This document shows positions 1 to 9,609 of a stretch of DNA of 56,926 nucleotides, in pieces. Made by a program: the position numbers and the translations under genes. A model generated the notes under the pieces. That model made no database searches, was not told the DNA's origin, and saw only the letters and a program-made list of their open reading frames with translations. How positions within the stretch are numbered: position 1 is the stretch's first letter; each line of letters starts with the position of its first letter. Source of the DNA: Cytophagia bacterium (GTDB lineage Bacteria > Bacteroidota > Bacteroidia > Cytophagales > Spirosomataceae). The stretch spans positions 1-56,926 of the forward strand of contig REAB01000084.1 of the NCBI GenBank assembly GCA_004293645.1. Reading direction: 5' to 3'.

Positions 1-3000
1 CAACGAGCCAGGTGTACCAGACGATTTGGACAGCGACGTAAACCCGACGACGGGTGTAAGTCCCCCGATTGTTTTGACACCGAGCAATCCAAGCGATTTA
101 ACGATAGACATTGCAGTAAATACGTTTGACTTGTCTTTGAACAAGAGCTTGGCCGCAGGTCAGAGTGCTAATGTATTGCCAGGCGGAACAGTGAAATTCA
201 CTTTGACTGTTAGAAACGAAGGCAGCATGACTGCGACACAGGTAGCCTTGACAGACTTGTTGCCTGTGGGCATGAGTTTGGCGGCGAGCGAAACAAACTG
301 GGAAGTAGTGAGTGGCCAAACGGTTCGCTTAAAAGTTCCGATAGCTGGACCAATTGCCCCAGGTGCTACGGCGAGTGTAGATTTGAGCGTTAAAATTGCC
401 GCCGATTTCAAAGGAGAGAGCATGGCTAACGTAGCTCAGATATTTTCGGCCAAAGACAAAGATGGCAACCCAGCTCCAAAAGATAAAGACAGCACGCCAG
501 GTAATGGTTTCGATAAAGGTGAAGACGACGACGACGATGAGACAATTTTCTTTACTCCTTGTCCGATTCCACCAACGCCAACTTGTTTGGATGTAGCGGC
601 GAACATTTGCCCAGAACAATGTGTGAACTTGATGGACTTTGTTGAAAGTAGAATTCGTACTGTAGGTGGTAAGTTTGAGTGGCATACCAGCTCTTTACCA
701 AGTGCATCTACTTTGATTGCTGACAGCAAAGCGTGCAGAAGCGGCAGTTACTATTTGTTCGAGAAAGCAGCTTGTGGAGAATACAGTAACGCGGCAATTT
801 TGAAAGTAACCATCAAGCCTTGTGATGTACCAAAAGCTGATTTGAGCTTGGTTAAAACAGTAAACAATAAAACGCCTGAAAAAGGAAACAACGTTACTTA
901 CAGCATTACGGTAAGCAACGCTGGTCCAGCCACAGCTACCAACGTAGAAGTAACGGACAGACTACCAGCAGGTTTAGAGTTTGTATCAAGTACCAATATG
1001 ACGCTCACAGCGGGTACATTGACTGGTAAAGCTACTTCGATTGCCAAAGATGCTTCGGTTACATTTAGTTATGTGGCTAAGGTTATTGGTGAGTCGGGTT
1101 CGATTAAGAACTTCGCTGAAGTATCTAAATCTGACCAGCCCGACCCCAACTCAACACCAGGCAACGGCAACGGAACACCACGCGAAGGTGATGAAGATGA
1201 TGAAACCATCACCATCAAAGTTCTTTGCCCAGTTCCACCAACGCCAACTTGCTTGGATTCAGCGGCGAACATTTGCCCAGAACAATGTGTGAACTTGATG
1301 GACTTTGTTGAAAGTAGAGTTCGTACTGTAGGTGGTAAGTTTGAGTGGCATACCAGCTTCTCGCCAAGTGCATCTACTCTGATTGCTGACAACAAAGCGT
1401 GCAGAAGCGGCAACTACTATTTGTTCGAGAAAGCAGCTTGTGGAGAATACAGTAACGCGGCAATTTTGAGAGTAACCATCAAGCCATGTGATGTACCAAA
1501 AGCGGACTTGAGCTTGGTTAAAACAGTAAACAATAAAACGCCTGAAAAAGGAAGCAACGTTACTTACAGCATTAGAGTAAGCAACGCTGGTCCAGCCACA
1601 GCTACCAACGTAGAAGTAACGGACAGACTACCAGCAGGTTTAGAGTTTGTATCAAGTACCAATATGACGCTAACAGCGGGTGTATTGACTGGTAAGGCTA
1701 CTTCGATTGCCAAAGATGCTTCGGTTACATTTAGTTATGTGGCTAAGGTTATTGGTGAGTCGGGTTCGATTAAGAACTTCGCTGAAGTATCTAAGTCTGA
1801 CCAGCCTGATCCCAACTCAACACCAGGCAATGGCAACGGAACAGTACGCGAGAATGACGAAGATGATGAAACCATCACCATCAAAGTTCTTTGCCCAGTT
1901 CCACCAACGCCAACTTGTGGTGGTCCAGAAACAGTAACTTGCCCACCCAATGGTTGTGTGAATGTATTGAGCTTTATCAAAAGTGTAATTCGCACCCCAG
2001 GTGGTACATTTGAAATACACACCACCAGCGACCCAACTGCCCCAGGTTTTGCCGCTTCAAGAGTAGCAGACCCAACCTGCGTGAAGGCATCGGGTAACTA
2101 CTACATATTTGAAAAAGCAGCTTGCGGAGAATATAGCAATGGCGCATTGTTGATGCTAACCATCAAACCATGTGAGCCTGAGCTGGTAGATTTGAGTTTG
2201 ACAATAGGTGTTTCAAACACAACACCTGCCATCGGCGATGAACTCACTTATACAATTACGGTTAGAAATGCTGGTCCAGCTGTAGCGACCAACGTAGAGG
2301 TGAAGAGCTTGCTACCAGCAGGATTGCAGTTTGTGTCGGGTGTTAATTTTACAGCATCGGGCAACACGCTGACTTCGACCAACATTCCAGCAGTTGGAGT
2401 GGGTGGAACAATTATCTTGACTTTCAAAGCGAAGGTAATAGGTGAAGGTTCGTTGGTTGTAAAAGCACAAGTGAGCAAGCAAGACCAGACCGATGTTGAT
2501 TCTACTCCAAATAATGGTTATGACAACACCGAAGACGACCGAGATGCAATAACCATCCAAACGGGTTGCCCAGTTATCGCACCGCCAGTATTGGCTTGTG
2601 CCATAACCGAAATCTGCCCAGGAGGCAGTACCTCAATCAGAGCAGTTGGCTGTGAGGATGGTACAGTGTTGTGGTCGAACGGCGCAACGGGTGTCAGCAT
2701 TACGGTGAGCCCAGCTACCACAACTGTTTACACGGCAGTATGTAAGAAAGGAACATGTTCAAGTGCTCTTTCAAACGGAATCAGAGTAGTAGTAGATACC
2801 CCAACAACACCGACTATCACGGTTAGTCCATCTTCAACAGTTTGTGCAGGAAACAGCGTAACGCTCACCGCAGCTAACTGTGCTGGTACAATTGTGTGGA
2901 GTACAGGTGCAACGGGCATTCAAATTACGGTAGTGCCAGGTGTTACTACTACTTATACGGCAACCTGTAAGATTGGCGAGTGTGTCAGTCCAGCAGCCAG

Positions 3001-6000
3001 TGCTACCATCACGGTAACACCGGGCCCAGCAGCTCCAGAAGTAACTTCCAGCACACAGCGGATATGCTCTGGTGAATCTGTAACGCTTGAAATTAGGAAT
3101 TGTGCAGGCATCGCAGAATGGTCAACTGGTCAAACAGGAGCTGCCATAGTAGTTACACCTACTACTACCACTTCTTACTCAGCAGTTTGTAGCGTAAATG
3201 GTTGCAAGAGTGCATCATCTGCATTGTACACAATTACGGTAGCACCGCTTGCTGCACCAGTCATCTCGGCAAGCCCATCAACGGTAATTTGTACTGGTGG
3301 AAGTGTAATACTCACGGCCACTGGCTGTACAGGAACAGTATTGTGGTCAAATGGTGCAACGGGTGCCAGTACTTCGGTAAGCCCCGTTATTACTACCACT
3401 TATACGGCTATCTGTAGAGTAGGTGTTTGTACGAGTGGTAACTCAAATGCATTAACCATAACGGTAGGCAACCCAGCAGCCCCCACCATCTCGGCCAGTA
3501 CAGCGCTGATTTGTTCGGGAGAATCGGCCACCCTTACAGCTACTGGCACATGTGCGGGTACGTTTATGTGGTCTAATGGTGCTACGGGTGCATCTATCAC
3601 AGTAAGCCCAATGGTTACTACCGACTACACCGCTGTTTGTAAAGTAGGTACTTGCGAGAGTCCTGCTTCAAATACAAGAAAAATAACGGTAAATACGGCT
3701 GGTACGGCTCCAACGGTTAAAACTTCTAAGCCAAGCATCTGCCTTGGTGAAACAGTAACCTTGACCGCCGAAGGATGTGCAGGAGCAGTAACTTGGAGTA
3801 CTGGTGCAACTACTGCATCTATTACAGTAAGCCCAATTACTACTACCACTTACACCGCATCTTGCAAAGCCACAACTGGTAAATGCGACAGCCCAGCAGG
3901 TAGTGTAACGGTGAGCGTTGGCAACAACACCACACCACCAACTATCTCGGTAAGCCCAGCTTCTACCATATGCGCAGGAACGCAAGTAACTTTGACAGCA
4001 TCTGGTTGTGTAGGTGGTACAATAACGTGGAGTACAGGCGCAGTTGCCAACTCTATTACTGTAACACCAAATGCTACCACTACTTACACGGCCACTTGCA
4101 AAGTAGGCAACTGCGAAAGCACCCCAGCCTCAACTACCATAACGGTAGTGCCAGTACCAGCCAAGCCAGTAGTAATTTGCAGCGCAGAGAAAGTTTGTCC
4201 AGGCGAAAGTTTGACACTTGAAGTGAAAGATTGCCCTGGTACAGTAATGTGGTCAACAGGTCAAACAGGTGCAGCCATTGTGGTAACTCCAACGACCACC
4301 ACAACCTACACTGCGATATGTAAGGTAGGGAACTGCGAAAGCCCAGTATCTAACAATTACACCATCACCGTAACACCGCTCCCAGCCATTACGGTAACGG
4401 CAACAAAATCAACAATAACTGTGGGCGAAAATACCACTCTTACCGTAGTTGGTTGCGAAGGTGAAATTGTCTGGTCTAATACCATGACAGGCGCCAGTAT
4501 CATCGTAAGTCCTTCAAGTACTACTACTTACACCGCAACGTGTAGAAAAGGAGCTTGCTCGACAACAGGTACTATAACAATAACCGTGAGTACTTGCCGC
4601 GCCCCATCTATCGCTGCCGACAAAGACGTGATTTGCGAAGGTGGTAGTGTAAGACTGACCGCCACAGGTTGTACTGGTACGGTAGAATGGTCAACAGGTG
4701 CAACAGGTGCAAGTATCACCGTAAACCCAATGGCTACGACCACCTACACCGCCGTGTGTGTTTGCACACCAGGCGTGAAGAGTGCAGCATCAAGCCCAGT
4801 AACGATAGTAGTTACCAAAGTAGCTGCTCCCACCTTGCTTTGTTCGTCAAACAACATTTGCATAGGCGAGTCGGTTACGCTTACTGCCAACAATTGTGCA
4901 GGCACAGTGATGTGGTCGAACGGCGCAACGGGTGCTTCTCTCACAGTAAGTCCCCAAGTAACTACTACCTACACTGCCATGTGTAAAGTAGGTGCTTGTG
5001 AAAGCCCAGCGTCAAGTGCTTGTGTTATTAACGTAGGTACGCCAGAAACACCAAGAGCTACGACGTCGAACGGCAGTGTCTGCTTCGGTCAGTCGGCTAC
5101 CTTGACTGCGACGGGCAACTGTGCTGGATTCTTCATCTGGTCGAATGGCCAAGTGGGAGCGTCTATCACCATCACCCCTGCCGCAACGGCCACATACACA
5201 GTAGTATGCTGTACCTCAAACAACTGTAAGAGCGTAGCTTCAAATCCAGTAACGGTAACAGTAAGTGCCAAATTGGTTGCGCCACAAGTAGTGAACCTTG
5301 CCAACGCCTGTCCGTTTGTTACGGTAGATTTGGCCAAGTCGGTGCAGACCATTCCAGCAGGTTTGACGCTTGAATTCCGCACAACGGCATCTCCAAGCTC
5401 ACCGTTGGTATCTAACCCAAGCGCAGTCGGAACGAGTGGTACTTACTTTGCCTTCTTCCGCAGCTCAGATGGTTGCTACAGTGCGGCAGTTGCAGTAAGC
5501 GTGTTGATTACACGTTGTCAAGAGGATGTGCCTTGCCGAACCAATCCAGCTACTGCCGATGCCGGTATTGATGCCGTTATTTGCGCCGCCCTTTCTTATA
5601 AATTAAACGGTAAGATTGGAGGTGCAGCAACGGGTGCTACTTGGTCATCAAATGGCCCAGGTAGATTTGATAATGCACTGGCACTGGACGCAATTTACTA
5701 TCCGACAATCGACGAAATCATAAAGGGTGAGACCATTCTGACCCTTACCACCAACGACCCCGACGGTGCAGGCGCTTGTCGTGCAGGTACAGACCAAATG
5801 AAGCTCGTGTTTGAAGGTATCAAGTTCCGCCCACAGATTATTGTAAATGGCGTTGCCAAAACCGATACCTTGCCTTCAACTGTTACCATTTGCCAAGGTG
5901 AAAAAGTAAGGTTGAAAGCCAGCGAAACAGGCTTCCAGTACAAGCTGTTTAAGAATGGCGTAGCTGTTGGTCCCGCTTCAAACGTTTCAGAATGGGAAAT

Positions 6001-8497
6001 CACTGAGCCTGGAGTTTATAACTACGGACTGGTAGATTCAAGACGTTGCTGCTCAGTGCCTTCAGCCTCTGTTGTGGTGAACGTAGGAGTAATTTCAAAC
6101 CCGGTAGTGAAAAACATGAGAAACATCTGTCCTGCTACTACGGTAGATTTGACCAGACCAGTATCTACTGTTTATGCCTTAGAGTTTAGAGCTGTCAATG
6201 ACAAAAACGCGCCACTCGTAGCCACACCAACGGCAGTATCAGCAGGTACTTACTATGCGTTTCACAGATTAATAGGTGGTACGTGTTACAGCGCGGGTTC
6301 GCCCCTTGTAGTCAAAATATTTGATTGCGCTACCGATACAGCTCGGGCTGATGTAAGCATCAAGAAAATGGTGGACAAAACAAGAGCTGCTGTCAATGAA
6401 ATGTTGAATTACACCATCGTTGTTAAAAACAATGGCAACAGCACAGCTACCAATATTGATATTTGTGATAAGCTACCCGTGTCAGTATTGGTATCATCGC
6501 CTGGTATGGAAATCGATGGCAGTGGTATTTTGAGAGCAAGAATCAATAGGTTAGCGAAGGGAGACAGTGCTACTTTTAGGGTTACTGTCAGAGCTTCTAA
6601 ATCGGGTTCAATGACCAACTTGGTTGAGCTCGTTTATGCCGACCAAGTAGATCCAGTACTCGCTAATAACAGAGCGACAGCTACTACGGAAATAACGGGT
6701 ATTATTGCAACTAACCAGCCAAATACGCCGCCAACTACGGGTCTTAAACCAGAAATTGGTGTGGCATTGGTAGTTGATAATATCAACAAAAAGCTGGATA
6801 ATACCTACGATGTAACCTACGTAATTAAGGTTAAAAACACAGGAAACGTACCATTGACGAACGTACAAGTAGCCGATAGCATCACCAAAGCGATTGCTCC
6901 GCCTGCTACGTTTACTGTGGTTGGTACGCCAACAACTGCTTCGGGCAGCACGCTGGTTCCCAATCCAAGTTTCAATGGTACTACTGACAAAAACATCTTA
7001 ACAGGTGGTACATTGGCAGTAGAGCAAGAAGAGAAGATTACTATTGTGATTAACATCAATCCAAATGGTAGCACTTCTACTTTCCCAGGTAGCGTAACGG
7101 CAACAGGCCAAAACGGAGGCACGGGAGTAACCGATAACTCTAATACAGGAGTGGTGGTAAATCAACCTGTGAACACGCCAACGCCAGTACGTTTCGACTT
7201 ACCAAGCACTTTGATTGGTTTGGCCAAATCGGCAGGAATACCAGAAAAATTAGGCGGTGGCAAATTCAAGATTCCTTATACCATTAGCGTAACAAACTTG
7301 GGTACAACCAACTTGGCTAAGGTGCAAGTAATGGACGATTTGACCAAGACCTTTGGTAGCAAAGCAATGATTATGGGCATACCAACAGTAACCGCTGACT
7401 CAGGGTTTGTAGTAGATTCTACTTACCGAGGTGCAGGTTTATTGACCAATTTATTGGTAGATTCATTGAGCAGCTTGCCCAAGGGGATTACTCGCAAAAT
7501 CAACTTAGCGGTAACGGTCATGTTGGCTTCTTCCGATTCTATCAATATCTTCAACAACATTGCAGTTGGTATTGGTAAAACAAGTGGCGGTGTAATGGCC
7601 TCCGATACATCTACGGTTGGTAACAACCCAGATCCAAACGGAACGCTTGACCCACGCAGCAGCAACGTACCTACCCCAATTACGTTGAACTCATTGCCAG
7701 GTCGCGGTTTGATAGGAGTTGCATTGTCGGTGAAAGACACCGCTCGTCAAGGCGATGGCAGCTTCAACATTACCTATCGCGTATTGGTGAAAAACTTCGG
7801 TAGTGGCGTACTCAACAATGTTCAGTTGAAAGATACCATTGCAAATGTGTTCAACGAATTGACGGGTGCGAGTTTCAGCGTGGTAGGTACGCCTACTGCC
7901 AGCGATTCGAGCGAGTTGCGCATCAATCCAGGCTTCGACGGCGACCTTGACGTAAATCTCTTGATTGCCGAGCAGAGCCGCTTGTCGGGTGGTCGTTTAG
8001 ATTCGCTGTTCTTTACTGTAAACGTGAAAACGGATGGACGCTTGACACCATATCTCAACCAAGTACATGCCCGCGCTCTTGCTGGAAGTGATGTAGTGCA
8101 AGATATTTCGACCAACGGATTGAACCCAGACCCCAACGGAAACAACAACCCAACCGAGCTGTCTGAGCAAGAGCCAACTGCAGTAGTAATCTCTTCTGAC
8201 GGCGGCGACTTGGTTGTCCCAGAAGGATTCTCTCCAAACGGTGATGGTATTAACGATAAATTCTTGATTCGCCACCCATCTGGCACGAAACTTGTAGTAG
8301 AAATCTACAACCGCTGGATGCACTTGGTGTACAGAAACAATCAATATGAAAACGATTGGGATGGTACTGCTAACGTAGGACTTGCCGCTAACAATCAAGG
8401 ATTGCCCGTAGGAACTTATTTCTACAACGTAATTCTTCAAGATGCGAATGGCTCTGAAATCAAGCGACAAACTCGGTTCATGACCATTAATCGCTAA
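1..8497 (+). CDS. Giant T9SS-secreted repeat adhesin with gliding-motility C-terminal domain (5' partial)
   Basis: The frame is open from the first base of the window, so the N-terminus and signal peptide lie upstream; a TTG at 26 is not a credible start. Visible modules in order: a tail of an SdrD/DUF11-like unit, a DUF11 domain (about 100-555), two near-identical 222-residue units each made of a Cys-rich module plus DUF11 (571-1902), a diverged third unit (1903-2565), twelve Cys-containing Ig-like repeats of about 75 residues (2566-5272) with a shared core like WSNGATGASITVSP, a second Cys-rich module, a PKD-like module (from about 5540), four more DUF11-like domains (6344-8200), and a terminal type B sorting domain beginning VPEGFSPNGDGIND (8217 onward). 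Family knowledge: such CTDs direct export by the type IX system and surface attachment; DUF11 arrays form long stalks. The PorP/SprF gene starts 5 bp downstream, the usual pairing for CHU_C-type cargo. Adhesion is an inference. Confidence 0.9.
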   Translation, partial: NEPGVPDDLDSDVNPTTGVSPPIVLTPSNPSDLTIDIAVNTFDLSLNKSLAAGQSANVLPGGTVKFTLTVRNEGSMTATQVALTDLLPVGMSLAASETNWEVVSGQTVRLKVPIAGPIAPGATASVDLSVKIAADFKGESMANVAQIFSAKDKDGNPAPKDKDSTPGNGFDKGEDDDDDETIFFTPCPIPPTPTCLDVAANICPEQCVNLMDFVESRIRTVGGKFEWHTSSLPSASTLIADSKACRSGSYYLFEKAACGEYSNAAILKVTIKPCDVPKADLSLVKTVNNKTPEKGNNVTYSITVSNAGPATATNVEVTDRLPAGLEFVSSTNMTLTAGTLTGKATSIAKDASVTFSYVAKVIGESGSIKNFAEVSKSDQPDPNSTPGNGNGTPREGDEDDETITIKVLCPVPPTPTCLDSAANICPEQCVNLMDFVESRVRTVGGKFEWHTSFSPSASTLIADNKACRSGNYYLFEKAACGEYSNAAILRVTIKPCDVPKADLSLVKTVNNKTPEKGSNVTYSIRVSNAGPATATNVEVTDRLPAGLEFVSSTNMTLTAGVLTGKATSIAKDASVTFSYVAKVIGESGSIKNFAEVSKSDQPDPNSTPGNGNGTVRENDEDDETITIKVLCPVPPTPTCGGPETVTCPPNGCVNVLSFIKSVIRTPGGTFEIHTTSDPTAPGFAASRVADPTCVKASGNYYIFEKAACGEYSNGALLMLTIKPCEPELVDLSLTIGVSNTTPAIGDELTYTITVRNAGPAVATNVEVKSLLPAGLQFVSGVNFTASGNTLTSTNIPAVGVGGTIILTFKAKVIGEGSLVVKAQVSKQDQTDVDSTPNNGYDNTEDDRDAITIQTGCPVIAPPVLACAITEICPGGSTSIRAVGCEDGTVLWSNGATGVSITVSPATTTVYTAVCKKGTCSSALSNGIRVVVDTPTTPTITVSPSSTVCAGNSVTLTAANCAGTIVWSTGATGIQITVVPGVTTTYTATCKIGECVSPAASATITVTPGPAAPEVTSSTQRICSGESVTLEIRNCAGIAEWSTGQTGAAIVVTPTTTTSYSAVCSVNGCKSASSALYTITVAPLAAPVISASPSTVICTGGSVILTATGCTGTVLWSNGATGASTSVSPVITTTYTAICRVGVCTSGNSNALTITVGNPAAPTISASTALICSGESATLTATGTCAGTFMWSNGATGASITVSPMVTTDYTAVCKVGTCESPASNTRKITVNTAGTAPTVKTSKPSICLGETVTLTAEGCAGAVTWSTGATTASITVSPITTTTYTASCKATTGKCDSPAGSVTVSVGNNTTPPTISVSPASTICAGTQVTLTASGCVGGTITWSTGAVANSITVTPNATTTYTATCKVGNCESTPASTTITVVPVPAKPVVICSAEKVCPGESLTLEVKDCPGTVMWSTGQTGAAIVVTPTTTTTYTAICKVGNCESPVSNNYTITVTPLPAITVTATKSTITVGENTTLTVVGCEGEIVWSNTMTGASIIVSPSSTTTYTATCRKGACSTTGTITITVSTCRAPSIAADKDVICEGGSVRLTATGCTGTVEWSTGATGASITVNPMATTTYTAVCVCTPGVKSAASSPVTIVVTKVAAPTLLCSSNNICIGESVTLTANNCAGTVMWSNGATGASLTVSPQVTTTYTAMCKVGACESPASSACVINVGTPETPRATTSNGSVCFGQSATLTATGNCAGFFIWSNGQVGASITITPAATATYTVVCCTSNNCKSVASNPVTVTVSAKLVAPQVVNLANACPFVTVDLAKSVQTIPAGLTLEFRTTASPSSPLVSNPSAVGTSGTYFAFFRSSDGCYSAAVAVSVLITRCQEDVPCRTNPATADAGIDAVICAALSYKLNGKIGGAATGATWSSNGPGRFDNALALDAIYYPTIDEIIKGETILTLTTNDPDGAGACRAGTDQMKLVFEGIKFRPQIIVNGVAKTDTLPSTVTICQGEKVRLKASETGFQYKLFKNGVAVGPASNVSEWEITEPGVYNYGLVDSRRCCSVPSASVVVNVGVISNPVVKNMRNICPATTVDLTRPVSTVYALEFRAVNDKNAPLVATPTAVSAGTYYAFHRLIGGTCYSAGSPLVVKIFDCATDTARADVSIKKMVDKTRAAVNEMLNYTIVVKNNGNSTATNIDICDKLPVSVLVSSPGMEIDGSGILRARINRLAKGDSATFRVTVRASKSGSMTNLVELVYADQVDPVLANNRATATTEITGIIATNQPNTPPTTGLKPEIGVALVVDNINKKLDNTYDVTYVIKVKNTGNVPLTNVQVADSITKAIAPPATFTVVGTPTTASGSTLVPNPSFNGTTDKNILTGGTLAVEQEEKITIVININPNGSTSTFPGSVTATGQNGGTGVTDNSNTGVVVNQPVNTPTPVRFDLPSTLIGLAKSAGIPEKLGGGKFKIPYTISVTNLGTTNLAKVQVMDDLTKTFGSKAMIMGIPTVTADSGFVVDSTYRGAGLLTNLLVDSLSSLPKGITRKINLAVTVMLASSDSINIFNNIAVGIGKTSGGVMASDTSTVGNNPDPNGTLDPRSSNVPTPITLNSLPGRGLIGVALSVKDTARQGDGSFNITYRVLVKNFGSGVLNNVQLKDTIANVFNELTGASFSVVGTPTASDSSELRINPGFDGDLDVNLLIAEQSRLSGGRLDSLFFTVNVKTDGRLTPYLNQVHARALAGSDVVQDISTNGLNPDPNGNNNPTELSEQEPTAVVISSDGGDLVVPEGFSPNGDGINDKFLIRHPSGTKLVVEIYNRWMHLVYRNNQYENDWDGTANVGLAANNQGLPVGTYFYNVILQDANGSEIKRQTRFMTINR
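571..2565 (+). repeat. 666-bp tandem repeat inside the adhesin (two near-identical copies and a diverged third)
   Basis: The motif accaacgcca recurs at 571, 1237 and 1903, exactly 666 bp apart. Copies 571-1236 and 1237-1902 differ at only scattered bases; the third (1903-2565) keeps the Cys-rich plus DUF11 order but is clearly diverged. The unit is 222 codons, so gain or loss by recombination keeps the frame. Confidence 0.95.
2566..5272 (+). repeat. Twelve tandem Ig-like modules of about 225 bp in the adhesin
   Basis: Each module has the order CxG-S-VTLTA-C-AG-W-S-T/N-GATG-I-V-P-TTTYTA-C-K-G-C-S. Two or more Cys per module sit at fixed places, suggesting disulfide-stabilised beta-sandwiches. 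The copies are diverged at DNA level, unlike the 666-bp units upstream, so this array is older. Confidence 0.85.
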
Positions 8498-8502
8498 TCA
8501 AA

Positions 8503-9513
8503 ATGCAAAATTTCATCAAACAAAAATGGACGTTGTTGTTGCTGCTGGCCTTATTGGCTGGCGGCAACAAAGCCCAAGCGCAGCAGGACAAAATGTTTTC
8601 GCAGTACATGTTCAACATGATGGCGCTGAACCCTGCTTACGCTGGAAGCCGAGATGTGTTGAGTGCCACCGCGCTCTATCGCAACCAATGGGGAGGTTTG
8701 GAAGGAGCGCCACAAACGGCCACTTTTACCCTCGATATGCCCGTAAACAGGGAGCGGGTAGGCGTTGGTATTCAGCTTTTTAACGACCGCGTAGGTCTTG
8801 AAAATTGGACAGGAGCTATGCTTTCTTACGCTTTCCGCATCAAACTGGGCGAGCGCTCTACGCTGGCATTGGGTTTGCAAGGTGGCGCGGCAAGCTTTCG
8901 CTGGGACTTGACAAGTGCCAACTTAGGCAGCAGTCAATCCGACCCGGCCTTCTCATCAAGTATTTCTAAGATACTACCCAACTTTGGAACAGGTATTTAT
9001 TTGAGCAACGACCGTTCTTATTTGGGTATTTCGGTGCCTTATTTGATTGAAAGCAACCTAAATAGTGGAGATGTAAGTAGTGTACAACGTGCCAAAATAC
9101 GTCGCCACTTCTACGGAATGATGGGCTTTGTTATTGGTCGTAACAACATTAAATTGAAGCCTTCGATGTTGGTGAAATACGTAAACGGTGCACCACTTGC
9201 TTTAGATGGTAACCTGAACCTGTGGTTTAGCGATCGGATTGCCTTTGGTGTTTCGTATCGAAATAATCGCTTTAATACTTATGCTGGGCAGATTCAGGCC
9301 GCTCCCAACGGAGATGTACTCACTTCTGACGCTTTGGTAGGAATGATAGAACTCCAGTTGTCTGACCAGTTTAGGTTTGGTTATTCTTATGATTGGACTC
9401 AAAATGGCCTGAACAGCAACCGCCAGTTTTTAAATATCCCAACGCACGAAATAATGTTGCGTTATGAATTTGGATTTACCAAGAGCAAGATTTTGACTCC
9501 TCGGTATTTCTAA
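8503..9513 (+). CDS. PorP/SprF-family type IX secretion membrane protein
   Basis: 336 residues. The N-terminus MQNFIKQKWTLLLLLALLAG followed by NKAQAQ is a Sec signal peptide. The mature protein opens QQDKMFSQYMFNMMALNPAY with AGSRD just after, which is diagnostic of the PorP/SprF family, and the rest alternates short beta-strands ending in an aromatic (RYF), as expected for an outer-membrane beta-barrel. In Flavobacterium, SprF is needed for secretion and attachment of the giant adhesin SprB, whose C-terminal domain is of the same type as that of the gene ending 5 bp upstream. The two are almost certainly co-transcribed, and this protein is the likely dedicated partner of that adhesin. Start ATG at 8503 chosen from the signal peptide. 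Confidence 0.93.
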   Translation: MQNFIKQKWTLLLLLALLAGGNKAQAQQDKMFSQYMFNMMALNPAYAGSRDVLSATALYRNQWGGLEGAPQTATFTLDMPVNRERVGVGIQLFNDRVGLENWTGAMLSYAFRIKLGERSTLALGLQGGAASFRWDLTSANLGSSQSDPAFSSSISKILPNFGTGIYLSNDRSYLGISVPYLIESNLNSGDVSSVQRAKIRRHFYGMMGFVIGRNNIKLKPSMLVKYVNGAPLALDGNLNLWFSDRIAFGVSYRNNRFNTYAGQIQAAPNGDVLTSDALVGMIELQLSDQFRFGYSYDWTQNGLNSNRQFLNIPTHEIMLRYEFGFTKSKILTPRYF

Positions 9514-9532
9514 AACTCGCCTTATCTCAACG

Positions 9533-9595
9533 AAAAAGGCATACCTTTCTGAAAGCTTTACAATCTTTTGGCGCAGGTGTGCCTTTTTAATTTTT
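9533..9595 (+). terminator. Possible terminator after the PorP/SprF gene
   Basis: Arms aaaaaggcatacc (9533-9545) and ggtgtgccttttt (9576-9588) pair over 13 bp with one G-T wobble. The loop is long (30 nt) and a T-rich tail follows. It sits 20 bp after the stop and 15 bp before the next ATG, so it may only attenuate. Confidence 0.45.
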
Positions 9596-9609
9596 AATCA
9601 TGAATTAAA

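Noticed and set aside
26..28. TTG as the start of the giant adhesin
   Set aside because: The frame is open to the window edge with adhesin-like residues (NEPGVPDDLDSD), so the gene begins upstream.
8503..9513. Uma2, PorP and OmpA genes as part of a defence island
   Set aside because: No restriction, CBASS, retron, toxin-antitoxin or other defence genes are nearby; Uma2 paralogues are common outside defence contexts.
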